Shown here piece after piece: positions 42,117 through 49,585 of a DNA stretch of 64,000 nucleotides. The position numbers were made by a program, and so were the translations under genes. Numbering within the stretch: position 1 is the first letter of the stretch; the number at the start of each line of letters is the position of its first letter. The stretch comes from Cyclobacteriaceae bacterium (lineage in GTDB: Bacteria; Bacteroidota; Bacteroidia; Cytophagales; Cyclobacteriaceae): NCBI GenBank assembly GCA_019638395.1, contig JAHBTX010000002.1:248001-312000 (forward strand). Direction: 5' to 3'. The notes under the pieces were generated by a model that saw only the letters and a list, made by a program, of their open reading frames with translations, was not told the DNA's origin and searched no databases.

Positions 42117-42645
42117 AACAACATAGGCACATAGATCACATAATTACTTATCGGGAAGTAAACGAAAATATTCATTTACATACGTTCGCTGACCTTCTTT
42201 AAACAGATTAGCACAATTAAAATTGATAAGGATTCCTTTCAGTTTTTCTAACAATTTCATGTAAGTGAGCAATTGTGCCTCAAAAACAGGCACTAAGACA
42301 TCAACAGCTTTCAATTCTACAACTATAGAATCTTCGACTAAAAAATCACACCGCAAATCTGTTTCAACATGAACCCCTTTGTACTCCACAGGCACAAGAA
42401 ACTCCGAACCAAAGTTCATGTAACGAATCAAAAACTCTTGCTTTAAACATTTGTGGTAAACACTCTCTAATAAACCTGGACCAAGTGCTTTATGCACCTC
42501 AATGGCAGCACCAACAATCTGGTAAGTAAGTTCATCAAGGTAATTCTTCGTCATATAATTAGATTTTAAAACACATAGAAACATTAGGACACATAGAACT
42601 ATGTTCAAAACTCAATCGCTATGTGATCTATGTTCCTATGTGGTT
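42117..42645. mobile_element. GxxExxY cassette bracketed by 26-bp inverted repeats
   Basis: Inverted repeats at 42117-42142 and 42620-42645 match at 24 of 26 positions (core ACATAGATCACATA on the left). They enclose the GxxExxY gene, whose stop lies 1 bp from the left repeat. A third, looser copy (ACACATAGAAACATTAGGAC and on, 42571-42600) sits beside the gene's start and can pair with the right repeat. The right repeat overlaps the mnmH stop codon. No transposase is encoded. The boundaries as a mobile unit are inferred. Confidence 0.6.
42144..42554 (-). CDS. GxxExxY protein (PD-(D/E)XK_3-like)
   Basis: A 136-residue protein with the namesake motif GPGLLESVYHKCL, then DLRCDFLVEDSIVVELKAVD, which carries the Asp...Glu-x-Lys pattern of PD-(D/E)XK nucleases. 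The end contains QLLTYMKLLEKLKGILINFN. The ATG at 42554 is preferred over the upstream frame, which runs through repeat DNA. The family is common in Bacteroidota, and its function is unknown. Here it splits selD and mnmH and is bracketed by inverted repeats. Confidence 0.85.
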   Translation of the reverse strand: MTKNYLDELTYQIVGAAIEVHKALGPGLLESVYHKCLKQEFLIRYMNFGSEFLVPVEYKGVHVETDLRCDFLVEDSIVVELKAVDVLVPVFEAQLLTYMKLLEKLKGILINFNCANLFKEGQRTYVNEYFRLLPDK

Positions 42646-43640
42646 AACGCATTTACAATTTGCTCAACATTTCCTCCGTCCCACTCTACTACTTTCCTAA
42701 CCCGTTCCTTCCGTTTCGCAATTCCATGAAGATATGCCTTATCGTAATAGGTAAGCAGTACACGCATTACTTCTGGCATGTTTCCATTCAATAACTCTTC
42801 TTTGGCTTTGTTAAAATGCTGACCACCCAACCGCTTTACAATTTTGTTTATGATGGAAAGAAACTCATCGCGATCGGCTTTCCCGTATTCTTCCACTAAT
42901 CGCTTCACGCGAACTTCCCGATCAACCTGAATTTGAACCAACGGGCTCTTATTCATTTGCAACCAGAACTCACGTGGCAAAAATATTTGCCCGATGGCAA
43001 TTGATTCATCCTCTACCCAAACTGGTTTATGTGAATCCAACAACATGAGTTCTTCAAACAGGTTATTTTGGAATTGTTCTGTGGTTGGTTGTGGATGCAT
43101 GAACAACCCACCAAAAGCCGAGCCTTTATGACTGGCCAACGTTTCGAGATCAATTACTTGTTCGCCTTTTGTTTTTAGTTCACGTAAAATTTCGGTTTTA
43201 CCGCTTCCGGTGCAACCTGTTAAGAGAATTAACTCAAACGGTTTTGAAAACGATTCAATTGCTTTTTGCCGGTACGCTTTATAGCCGCCTTTAAGCGTAT
43301 GAGTTTTAATTCCGGCCATGCCCACAAACTGGCAAAAATTATTCGAGCGCATGCCTCCCCGCCAGCAGTGTACCAGCATTTCTTTTGATGGAGAAACTCT
43401 CTCTGCATCATTGATAATATCCAACAACCGCGGGCCAACCAACCGAAAACCGGTTTTGATCGCTTCAAGCTGACCTTTCTGTTTATAATCGGTACCAATC
43501 AACACCCGTTCTTGATTATTGAGTAATGGAATGTTAATGGCATTTTGAATATGACCGGGCTGGTATTCGCCTTCGGAGCGAACATCTACTATTGGCAAAC
43601 TTTTGCGCAGCGAAAAAAAATCATCAATGGAAATAGACAT
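42636..43640 (-). CDS. mnmH: tRNA 2-selenouridine/geranyl-2-thiouridine synthase
   Basis: A 334-residue protein (also called SelU or YbbB) that replaces sulfur by selenium in 2-thiouridine at tRNA position 34, via geranylation. The N-terminal rhodanese domain has VDVRSEGEYQPGHIQNAINI and the catalytic Cys in LVHCWRGGMRS. The C-terminal P-loop domain has LTGCTGSGKTEIL. The ATG at 43640 is the conserved start. Its stop codon lies inside the right inverted repeat of the GxxExxY cassette. Confidence 0.95.
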   Translation of the reverse strand: MSISIDDFFSLRKSLPIVDVRSEGEYQPGHIQNAINIPLLNNQERVLIGTDYKQKGQLEAIKTGFRLVGPRLLDIINDAERVSPSKEMLVHCWRGGMRSNNFCQFVGMAGIKTHTLKGGYKAYRQKAIESFSKPFELILLTGCTGSGKTEILRELKTKGEQVIDLETLASHKGSAFGGLFMHPQPTTEQFQNNLFEELMLLDSHKPVWVEDESIAIGQIFLPREFWLQMNKSPLVQIQVDREVRVKRLVEEYGKADRDEFLSIINKIVKRLGGQHFNKAKEELLNGNMPEVMRVLLTYYDKAYLHGIAKRKERVRKVVEWDGGNVEQIVNALTT

Positions 43641-43682
43641 TACCCTTACTTGCAGCAAGTAAAGGTATTAATTAATAAAAAC

Positions 43683-46313
43683 TTAATCGTTAAAGTTTAT
43701 TACAATGCTGGATGCTATGCCCACCCGGAAACCGTAATCCAGATACTTTCCATCCTGAAAAGCCAAAGCAGCTTCTAACCGGAAGATGCGCAAGATGCCA
43801 TCGATACCATAGCCTACTTCGGTATAATTGCGCGAAGTTGGTGATGCCAGGTAATTCACAAAAACATTTTCAGTTATACCTACCAGCCGTACTTTTGGAA
43901 TGCGGGTAACTAAAAACTTACGGAAGTGATAATGCGTGTTGGCCGAAAAATATTCGCGCGAAGTACTGTTGGCATAATAATCCATTAAACGATACGTACC
44001 CACAGGGTCGGCCGTAACAAACCACGTACGATTGCCTTGAAAATGTTTGTAATCCATAAAGGAGAGATTCTCCGAATTAAAAAACTTTCCAGCCTGAAAG
44101 TTTACATCCAACGTACCACGAATGCCAATTTTTAACGTATGCTTAAACCCAACTTCCAGGTGATCAAACTTAACTTCACTTTGCACTACGCCTGAGATTG
44201 CTTTTCTATAATTTAACGAAAGAATAGGCGAGCTTCCATTTACGCGTGATTTTACCCCATTGCGAATGCGGTATTTTTGCCAAGGCCGTGCTTCCAGACA
44301 GGCAGAGCCAATGAATGCACGGTTAGGCTGAAATCCTGTGTCAGGGGTTTCTAAGTTAGCAGGGGCGTTGGGTGTGTATTCACCCCGATTGGATTTAAAC
44401 AGCGTATAGTCGGTTAGGTTAAATAGCTCCGATCGTCTTGCCCACGACCATTCGCTTCGTAGTAAGTATTTATCGTTAAACCGATGTACGTAATTAAGCT
44501 GCACAAAATTGCGTTCGTAAATTTTCATCCAGTTATCGCCATACAATAACGAGATAAATGAATTGACAAAGTGGTGAATAGGTTCGTTGGAATTGTATTG
44601 CTCCACATAGCGTCCACCTTCCAATGTTATACGGTTATTCTTAAACCGTAAATCTGTTCGCAGTTTTCCGGTAAGCAAATCGCGTTCAAAAGCGTAGCGG
44701 AGTATGGGGCTTATTTCTAAACGAGATGTTTGCGGTCGGGCTTCTTTGTTGGCAGAGTCGCGCTTAACCCAACGTTTATAATAACTCATTCTATAAATCA
44801 GGTTAAAGCCTTCCACGGTATTAAATCCACCGTATGGGGTATGAATCCGGAAGTCGCTCATCTTACCTAGTTTATAAGAATCGCCCATTACTATATCCCA
44901 GGGTTGAAATCCCGGTTTAGTGTTCTTTTTATTATTGCGTAAGGTATCGCCTTCATCGCGTTTGCGCTGCACTTCCGTTAAACTATCATTTAAATGATAG
45001 CCCCGCTCTTCTTCCTTCGAAAGTGGTGCCGGTCTGATCTCGGCCCAAAAAGTGGAATCCTTTTTATAAGCTAATGAATCAACCGAATAGCTGGTTTCTG
45101 AAAGCACATCGGGTTCTTTCTGTTCTTTCAATTCCTGTTTCTCGTATTCTTTAATTAATTGCTTAAGCTCTTTACCTGTTACCTCCTTGCCGGCATTCAG
45201 TCGCTCATTTATCTCTTGCCCTTTTTTACTGAATTTTTGTTCAATAACTTTTGCTTCTTCTTTGTAAATTCTTTCATCAATAACGGTTAATTCCAATTCC
45301 AACTCCGGGTTTAGCACAATTTTGTAATCTTTCATAGTGGCCAGGTACTGCCCTTCAAACTCAAAACCAAACACTTTACCTTTTACATTAAACTGTTGCG
45401 ATACGGGCAGCCAGGCCTTATCTTCAATCGGGTTATAGACTTGTTTAATATGAAAAGTAATACCCAGTTTAGTTGCCTCCAGTTCCAGGCTGTGAATGCT
45501 CCACCAATCCTCTACAATGTAAATCCATCCTTCAAAAACATTATCGCCACGCGAACGCGGTGTTACCTTTATTTTACTAACCTCGTAATTCTGATCTTTG
45601 AAAGAGCCGAGGTATTCAAAGCGATAATATGAAAAGGCTTTAGGCGATAGTGGCGAAACGGTTTCGGCTATTTCGGGCTGATAGAAACTGCCAAAGATGT
45701 AAGAGTTTGGCGATGAATTTTTGCTATCGCCATTGGTGTAAACAGCTATTACTTTCTCTTCAAATTTGTTAGGTCGGGTGTATTTTATTTCGCTTACCGA
45801 CTCAGAAATAAATACTCTGTCTTTTGTGATACCCTCCTTTTCGAGTGCTTTTTTGGCTAACCAGGGATAGTCGGTTAACTGTCCTTTTCCCTTTATATAG
45901 ACCATTGCCGAGTAGGAATCAATTTGCTGTGTATGAAATTTAGCTTTGGCTATGGCCTTACGCATAATGGTATAAGCAGGGTCTTCTTTACCAGCTTTTA
46001 CAATTATATTTTGCAACACCACCACTTGTGTTTTGAGTGTAAGGTTGATCTCAATAAAATCATTGCTAACCTCCACCACTCTGCTTACCGATTCATAACC
46101 GAGGTATTGAAATACCACATCGTACCGGCCGGGTTTCAGTTGAACTTCGTAGCGCCCTTCCATATCGGTGGCACTGCCGGTTCCGGTTTGTTTAACAAAA
46201 ATGGAGGCGAAAGCCAACGGCCCTACGTCATCGCCCTTAATTGTTCCACGGATTCCACCCGCATAAACTACTACACTTGAACAAAGTATAAGAAGGGTAA
46301 AAATATATCTCAT
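43683..46313 (-). CDS. DUF5686 outer-membrane protein with CarboxypepD_reg-like domain
   Basis: An 876-residue protein with a signal peptide (MRYIFTLLILCSSVVVYAGG), then a CarboxypepD_reg-like beta sandwich at about residues 20-105 (GIRGTIKGDDVGPLAFASIF...RYEVQLKPGRYDVVFQYLGY). The long DUF5686 region follows, and the C-terminal half has repeated amphipathic strands like a TonB-dependent-type barrel, ending in an aromatic-rich C-terminus. A Lys/Glu-rich coiled stretch lies near the middle (KGQEINERLNAGKEVTGKEL). It is probably an outer-membrane protein. The role is unknown. It lies 50 bp downstream of nadD, perhaps at the end of that operon. Confidence 0.82.
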   Translation of the reverse strand: MRYIFTLLILCSSVVVYAGGIRGTIKGDDVGPLAFASIFVKQTGTGSATDMEGRYEVQLKPGRYDVVFQYLGYESVSRVVEVSNDFIEINLTLKTQVVVLQNIIVKAGKEDPAYTIMRKAIAKAKFHTQQIDSYSAMVYIKGKGQLTDYPWLAKKALEKEGITKDRVFISESVSEIKYTRPNKFEEKVIAVYTNGDSKNSSPNSYIFGSFYQPEIAETVSPLSPKAFSYYRFEYLGSFKDQNYEVSKIKVTPRSRGDNVFEGWIYIVEDWWSIHSLELEATKLGITFHIKQVYNPIEDKAWLPVSQQFNVKGKVFGFEFEGQYLATMKDYKIVLNPELELELTVIDERIYKEEAKVIEQKFSKKGQEINERLNAGKEVTGKELKQLIKEYEKQELKEQKEPDVLSETSYSVDSLAYKKDSTFWAEIRPAPLSKEEERGYHLNDSLTEVQRKRDEGDTLRNNKKNTKPGFQPWDIVMGDSYKLGKMSDFRIHTPYGGFNTVEGFNLIYRMSYYKRWVKRDSANKEARPQTSRLEISPILRYAFERDLLTGKLRTDLRFKNNRITLEGGRYVEQYNSNEPIHHFVNSFISLLYGDNWMKIYERNFVQLNYVHRFNDKYLLRSEWSWARRSELFNLTDYTLFKSNRGEYTPNAPANLETPDTGFQPNRAFIGSACLEARPWQKYRIRNGVKSRVNGSSPILSLNYRKAISGVVQSEVKFDHLEVGFKHTLKIGIRGTLDVNFQAGKFFNSENLSFMDYKHFQGNRTWFVTADPVGTYRLMDYYANSTSREYFSANTHYHFRKFLVTRIPKVRLVGITENVFVNYLASPTSRNYTEVGYGIDGILRIFRLEAALAFQDGKYLDYGFRVGIASSIVINFND

Positions 46314-46363
46314 CACTTTCGCAGATGCACAATTCAACGTAAGAGTTGTTTCAATGGCTTGAT

Positions 46364-46948
46364 TTAACGATAAAAATTTTTCAACCGGATGAGTTGCTCC
46401 ACCGGCTCTGGAACGAGGTAGCGGATAGACTTATTGTGTTTGATGTTATTGCGGATGAAAGTAGCTGAGATGTCGAGCAAGGGGGCATCTATCATTTGCA
46501 CATTTGCATGACGTTCCAACTCGGCATTTGTTACACCCGGCCTGCGATAGACATACAAGCCAAATTGATTAAGAATTTCTTCGTGATTTTTCCACCTGGA
46601 AAAATTTTCGAGGTTATCGCCTCCTACAATAACTTTAAACGCTTTGGTGGGATGTTTCTCTTTGAGGTAGGCAAGGGTATGGATGGTATAGCTTGGTTTG
46701 GGTAAATGAAACTCGGCATCGCTTACCTCTAATTTATAGTTATCGGCAATGGCGGCCTTTACCATATCATAGCGATCAAATTCGTGCAATAAACCTTTAG
46801 CTGGCTTAAGTGGATTTTGAGGAGACACCACAAACCATACTTTATTCAAATCGGTATTTTCGGCCATGATGTTGGCAACAATTAAATGGCCCATGTGTAT
46901 GGGATTGAAAGAGCCAAAAAAGAGGCCGATCTTTTGAGTAATATTCAT
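46364..46948 (-). CDS. nadD: Nicotinate-nucleotide adenylyltransferase
   Basis: A 194-residue NAD-synthesis enzyme. The nucleotidyltransferase motif is GLFFGSFNPIHMGHLIVAN (GxFxPxHxGH), and the C-terminal motif is ISATFIRNNIKHNKSIRYLVP (S/T-x-x-R). The start overlaps the gmk stop by 1 bp (TAATG). Confidence 0.95.
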   Translation of the reverse strand: MNITQKIGLFFGSFNPIHMGHLIVANIMAENTDLNKVWFVVSPQNPLKPAKGLLHEFDRYDMVKAAIADNYKLEVSDAEFHLPKPSYTIHTLAYLKEKHPTKAFKVIVGGDNLENFSRWKNHEEILNQFGLYVYRRPGVTNAELERHANVQMIDAPLLDISATFIRNNIKHNKSIRYLVPEPVEQLIRLKNFYR

Positions 46949-47520
46949 TAAGGTTTTACCTTAAAATCATCGTATAGCCTTTGTGCTTCTCGTAACGATT
47001 TATCTAATTCTTCATTCACCAACACAACATCAAACTTATCCTGAAAAGTCATTTCAAATTTGGCTTTGAAAATTCTGCGCGAGAGACTTTCCTCCGTTTC
47101 GGTACCTCGTTCCTGAAGGCGGGCTTTTAGTACATCCATAGAAGGAACTTTCACAAAGACGGCTAAGGCTTTATCGCCAAAATATTTTTTCAGGTTAATA
47201 CCGCCTTTTACGTCCACATCAAAAATTACATTTTTTCCTTCGCTCCAGATGCGCTCTATTTCTACTTTTAATGTGCCATAGAAATTACCGGCATATACTT
47301 CTTCCCACTCAATAAACTCATTACCATCAATTTTTCGTTTAAAATCTTCAGGCGTTAAAAAGTAATAATCTTTGCCATGTTCTTCTGTTCGTCCGCGTTT
47401 GTCGCGTGTAGATGCAGAGATAGAAAAGCCGAGGTCTGGGTTATGTTTAAGCAGGTGTTTTACAATTGTTGTTTTACCAGAGCCTGACGGTGCAGAAAAA
47501 ATAAGTGCTTTACCAGCCAT
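46948..47520 (-). CDS. gmk: Guanylate kinase
   Basis: A 190-residue enzyme that phosphorylates GMP to GDP. The P-loop is [17 protein letters not shown], and the GMP-binding segment is [23 protein letters not shown]. The region [23 protein letters not shown] precedes the lid. It overlaps its neighbours by 1 bp on both sides in the order sigma, anti-sigma, gmk, nadD. Confidence 0.95.
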   Translation of the reverse strand: MAGKALIFSAPSGSGKTTIVKHLLKHNPDLGFSISASTRDKRGRTEEHGKDYYFLTPEDFKRKIDGNEFIEWEEVYAGNFYGTLKVEIERIWSEGKNVIFDVDVKGGINLKKYFGDKALAVFVKVPSMDVLKARLQERGTETEESLSRRIFKAKFEMTFQDKFDVVLVNEELDKSLREAQRLYDDFKVKP

Positions 47521-47789
47521 TAGCTTGGTGTGTTTTGGCTGATTTGCATTTTGATTTGCTCTACCAGGTCGGTTGGGGCATCGCTACCACAGCATTTGGT
47601 TTTAAGTAGCCTTTTAATGGCCATATCCAGATCGTATGATTTAAAACATGGCAGGCAACGATCCATGTGGTTTTTAAAATATTCTTGTTGTTCGTTTGTT
47701 GCTTCGCCATCAATAATTACCTGCAGCATTTCCATGCAGGTAGGCTTTTTACCATCGGCTTGAATAAACGGATTGTTGGGAGGTGTCAT
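47520..47789 (-). CDS. Zinc-binding anti-sigma factor (RsrA-like)
   Basis: An 89-residue protein with the zf-HC2/ZAS pattern: Cys in [20 protein letters not shown], then [13 protein letters not shown] (H-x3-C-x2-C). Later Cys residues (KTKCCGSD) are also present. ZAS anti-sigma factors hold an ECF sigma factor inactive until zinc or thiol redox state changes. It overlaps the sigma gene by 4 bp (ATGA) and is soluble, not membrane-bound. Confidence 0.85.
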   Translation of the reverse strand: MTPPNNPFIQADGKKPTCMEMLQVIIDGEATNEQQEYFKNHMDRCLPCFKSYDLDMAIKRLLKTKCCGSDAPTDLVEQIKMQISQNTPS

Positions 47790-48379
47790 AGTTCAGTGTT
47801 TTTATAACCCATCGATTTGGCATACTCACTCAGTTTTTCTTTTAGCAGGTTGCGCGCCCGGTGCAAGCGGCTGCGTACCGTGCCAATAGGTATATCCAGA
47901 ATTTTTGCCATCTCCTCATATTTAAAACCTTCCAGATCGCACAGTATAATTACCGTTCGAAAATCCACATCCAACGAATTGAGTGCATTTGATATCTCGT
48001 CACCGATCATATCTTTTAGCGACTCTACCCGAAGGTCGGGTGTAATCTGGCGGTTTACATCTTCCGAGTTATAATATGTTTCAACCTCCTGATAATCTAC
48101 CTTAGAAGGTTCTTTGGTCTTCTTGCGGTAGTCGTTGATGAAACTGTTTTTCAAAATGCGAAACAGCCAGGCCTTGGCATTAGTTCCTTTTTGGAATGAT
48201 TCTATAAACCGATACGCTTTGAGGTAGGTATCCTGCACCAGGTCTTTGGCATCGTCCCGATCCAGCGTAAGCCTGAACCCAAAGTTGTACATCGAATTGA
48301 TATGGGGCAGAAACTCTCCGTTGAAGATGTCATTCTTCTCCTTTTCAGAATAGTTATTTCGGGTGATGGTTTCCTCCAT
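47786..48379 (-). CDS. ECF RNA polymerase sigma factor (SigR/RpoE-like)
   Basis: A 197-residue ECF sigma factor. Region 2 contains LTLDRDDAKDLVQDTYLKAYRF and AKAWLFRILKNSFINDYRKK. Region 4 has an HTH in GFKYEEMAKILDIPIGTVRSRLHRARNLLKEKL. It is coupled to a ZAS anti-sigma factor and then to gmk and nadD. The ATG at 48379 is used; a perfect -7 box (48386-48393) is only 7-8 bp upstream, so the mRNA may be leaderless. A thiol-oxidative stress role is inferred from the partner. Confidence 0.9.
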   Translation of the reverse strand: MEETITRNNYSEKEKNDIFNGEFLPHINSMYNFGFRLTLDRDDAKDLVQDTYLKAYRFIESFQKGTNAKAWLFRILKNSFINDYRKKTKEPSKVDYQEVETYYNSEDVNRQITPDLRVESLKDMIGDEISNALNSLDVDFRTVIILCDLEGFKYEEMAKILDIPIGTVRSRLHRARNLLKEKLSEYAKSMGYKNTEL

Positions 48380-48385
48380 GGGGAG

Positions 48386-48393
48386 CAAAAATA
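48386..48393 (-). promoter_or_regulatory. -7 element very close to the sigma gene start
   Basis: On the minus strand this is TATTTTTG, a perfect TAnnTTTG box. Its end is 7 nt from the ATG at 48379, so transcription probably starts within a few nucleotides of the start codon. Confidence 0.45.
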
Positions 48394-48421
48394 ATAAAGA
48401 TTAACTATATCATTGGCTCTA

Positions 48422-49486
48422 TCAATCTAAAGCCCTCCCAAGTAATACTGATTCCAGTTTGTTCACAGCCTCGTCCCAGTCAAAAGACTTAATAAACTGA
48501 TGACCAGTTGTTGCCAATGTGTTTTTAAGAATTTGGTTGTTAATTAATTTCTCAATGGCATTCGCCATCATGTCAGGATTTTGAGGCTCAACCAACCAGG
48601 CTGTTTGCATGTGTATTGCATAATCCTGATGCCCGCCTATATCGGTACATACTAGTGCACAACCACATGCCATCGCTTCAGCTGGAGGTAAGGCCCACCC
48701 TTCACCTAAACTAGGCGAAATAAAAACAGCATGCTGGTTATAAAGACTAACCAAATTATCCGGTCTTTGTACATAATCGATCCAGGTTGGAATATGTGCC
48801 GGGCGTGCATACACACTGAACAAGGTTACCCTTAATGCCGGAATTTTTTGTTTGAGTTGTTGGAGGGCCTCTAACCCATATACCGAACCCTTTCTGGGTT
48901 CTTCCGAGTACATCATCATAACGGTAGCAGCATTGCGCTCTTCAACAGGTGTGGACAAAATGAATTTTTTTGTATCAATGGGTGTGTTTATAAGGATTGG
49001 TTGCCGGCCGCTGTGCTCAAAAACTAATTTTTCCAAATACCTTGCTATTACAACATGCTGTATCGGTAATTTATACGATCCATGTACTGCTTCCTGCTGC
49101 CCGGTCCATAATTCATAATCTTGAATTAAATTAATTTTGATGCCTTTTGATTGAGTGAGATCAGCTAACGCATAAGCCATTTGCCACCATGTTGAAAGTG
49201 TAGCTTGTGCATCTGGTATATATTGATCTTTTAATGCAGGTACAATTTTTAATTTTATGCCTGGATGCAAATCGAACCAGTTAACTCTGTGTAAACTGAG
49301 TCTGTTTAATAGCAAACGAAACCATAAAGGTGTTTTGCTTTTTTTAAATGGCCGCTGTACCGAACAAAAGATTGTGATGTGATACCCTTTGGCTGCAAGC
49401 CTATTCGCGAATTGAAAAAGATTCTTAACACCACCAACAGGTTTTGTGGGCAAAAAAGGCAAAACAAAATTGAATTGAGCCATCAC
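48422..49486 (-). CDS. Glycosyltransferase family 4
   Basis: A 354-residue GT-B enzyme. The N-terminal domain begins NFVLPFLPTKPVGGVKNLFQFANRLA; the donor-binding motif is FISPSLGEGWALPPAEAMAC...VCTDIGGHQDYA (E-x7-E-type). It transfers a sugar from a nucleotide donor, probably onto a surface glycan. It is 100 bp downstream of the tri-domain glycosyltransferase and reads the same way. Confidence 0.9.
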   Translation of the reverse strand: MMAQFNFVLPFLPTKPVGGVKNLFQFANRLAAKGYHITIFCSVQRPFKKSKTPLWFRLLLNRLSLHRVNWFDLHPGIKLKIVPALKDQYIPDAQATLSTWWQMAYALADLTQSKGIKINLIQDYELWTGQQEAVHGSYKLPIQHVVIARYLEKLVFEHSGRQPILINTPIDTKKFILSTPVEERNAATVMMMYSEEPRKGSVYGLEALQQLKQKIPALRVTLFSVYARPAHIPTWIDYVQRPDNLVSLYNQHAVFISPSLGEGWALPPAEAMACGCALVCTDIGGHQDYAIHMQTAWLVEPQNPDMMANAIEKLINNQILKNTLATTGHQFIKSFDWDEAVNKLESVLLGRALD

Positions 49487-49585
49487 TTGAATTTGACTTA
49501 AGATTAAGTGAGCGAAATGGGTAATTGTAAATTATGCTATAAAAATGAACCTTAAAGAAATTACCTCATTAAAATTCGCGATTAT

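Noticed and set aside
42571-42645. A short CRISPR-like array from the repeated ACATAG motifs
   Set aside because: There are only three loosely similar copies, two in opposite orientation, with no regular spacers and no cas genes.
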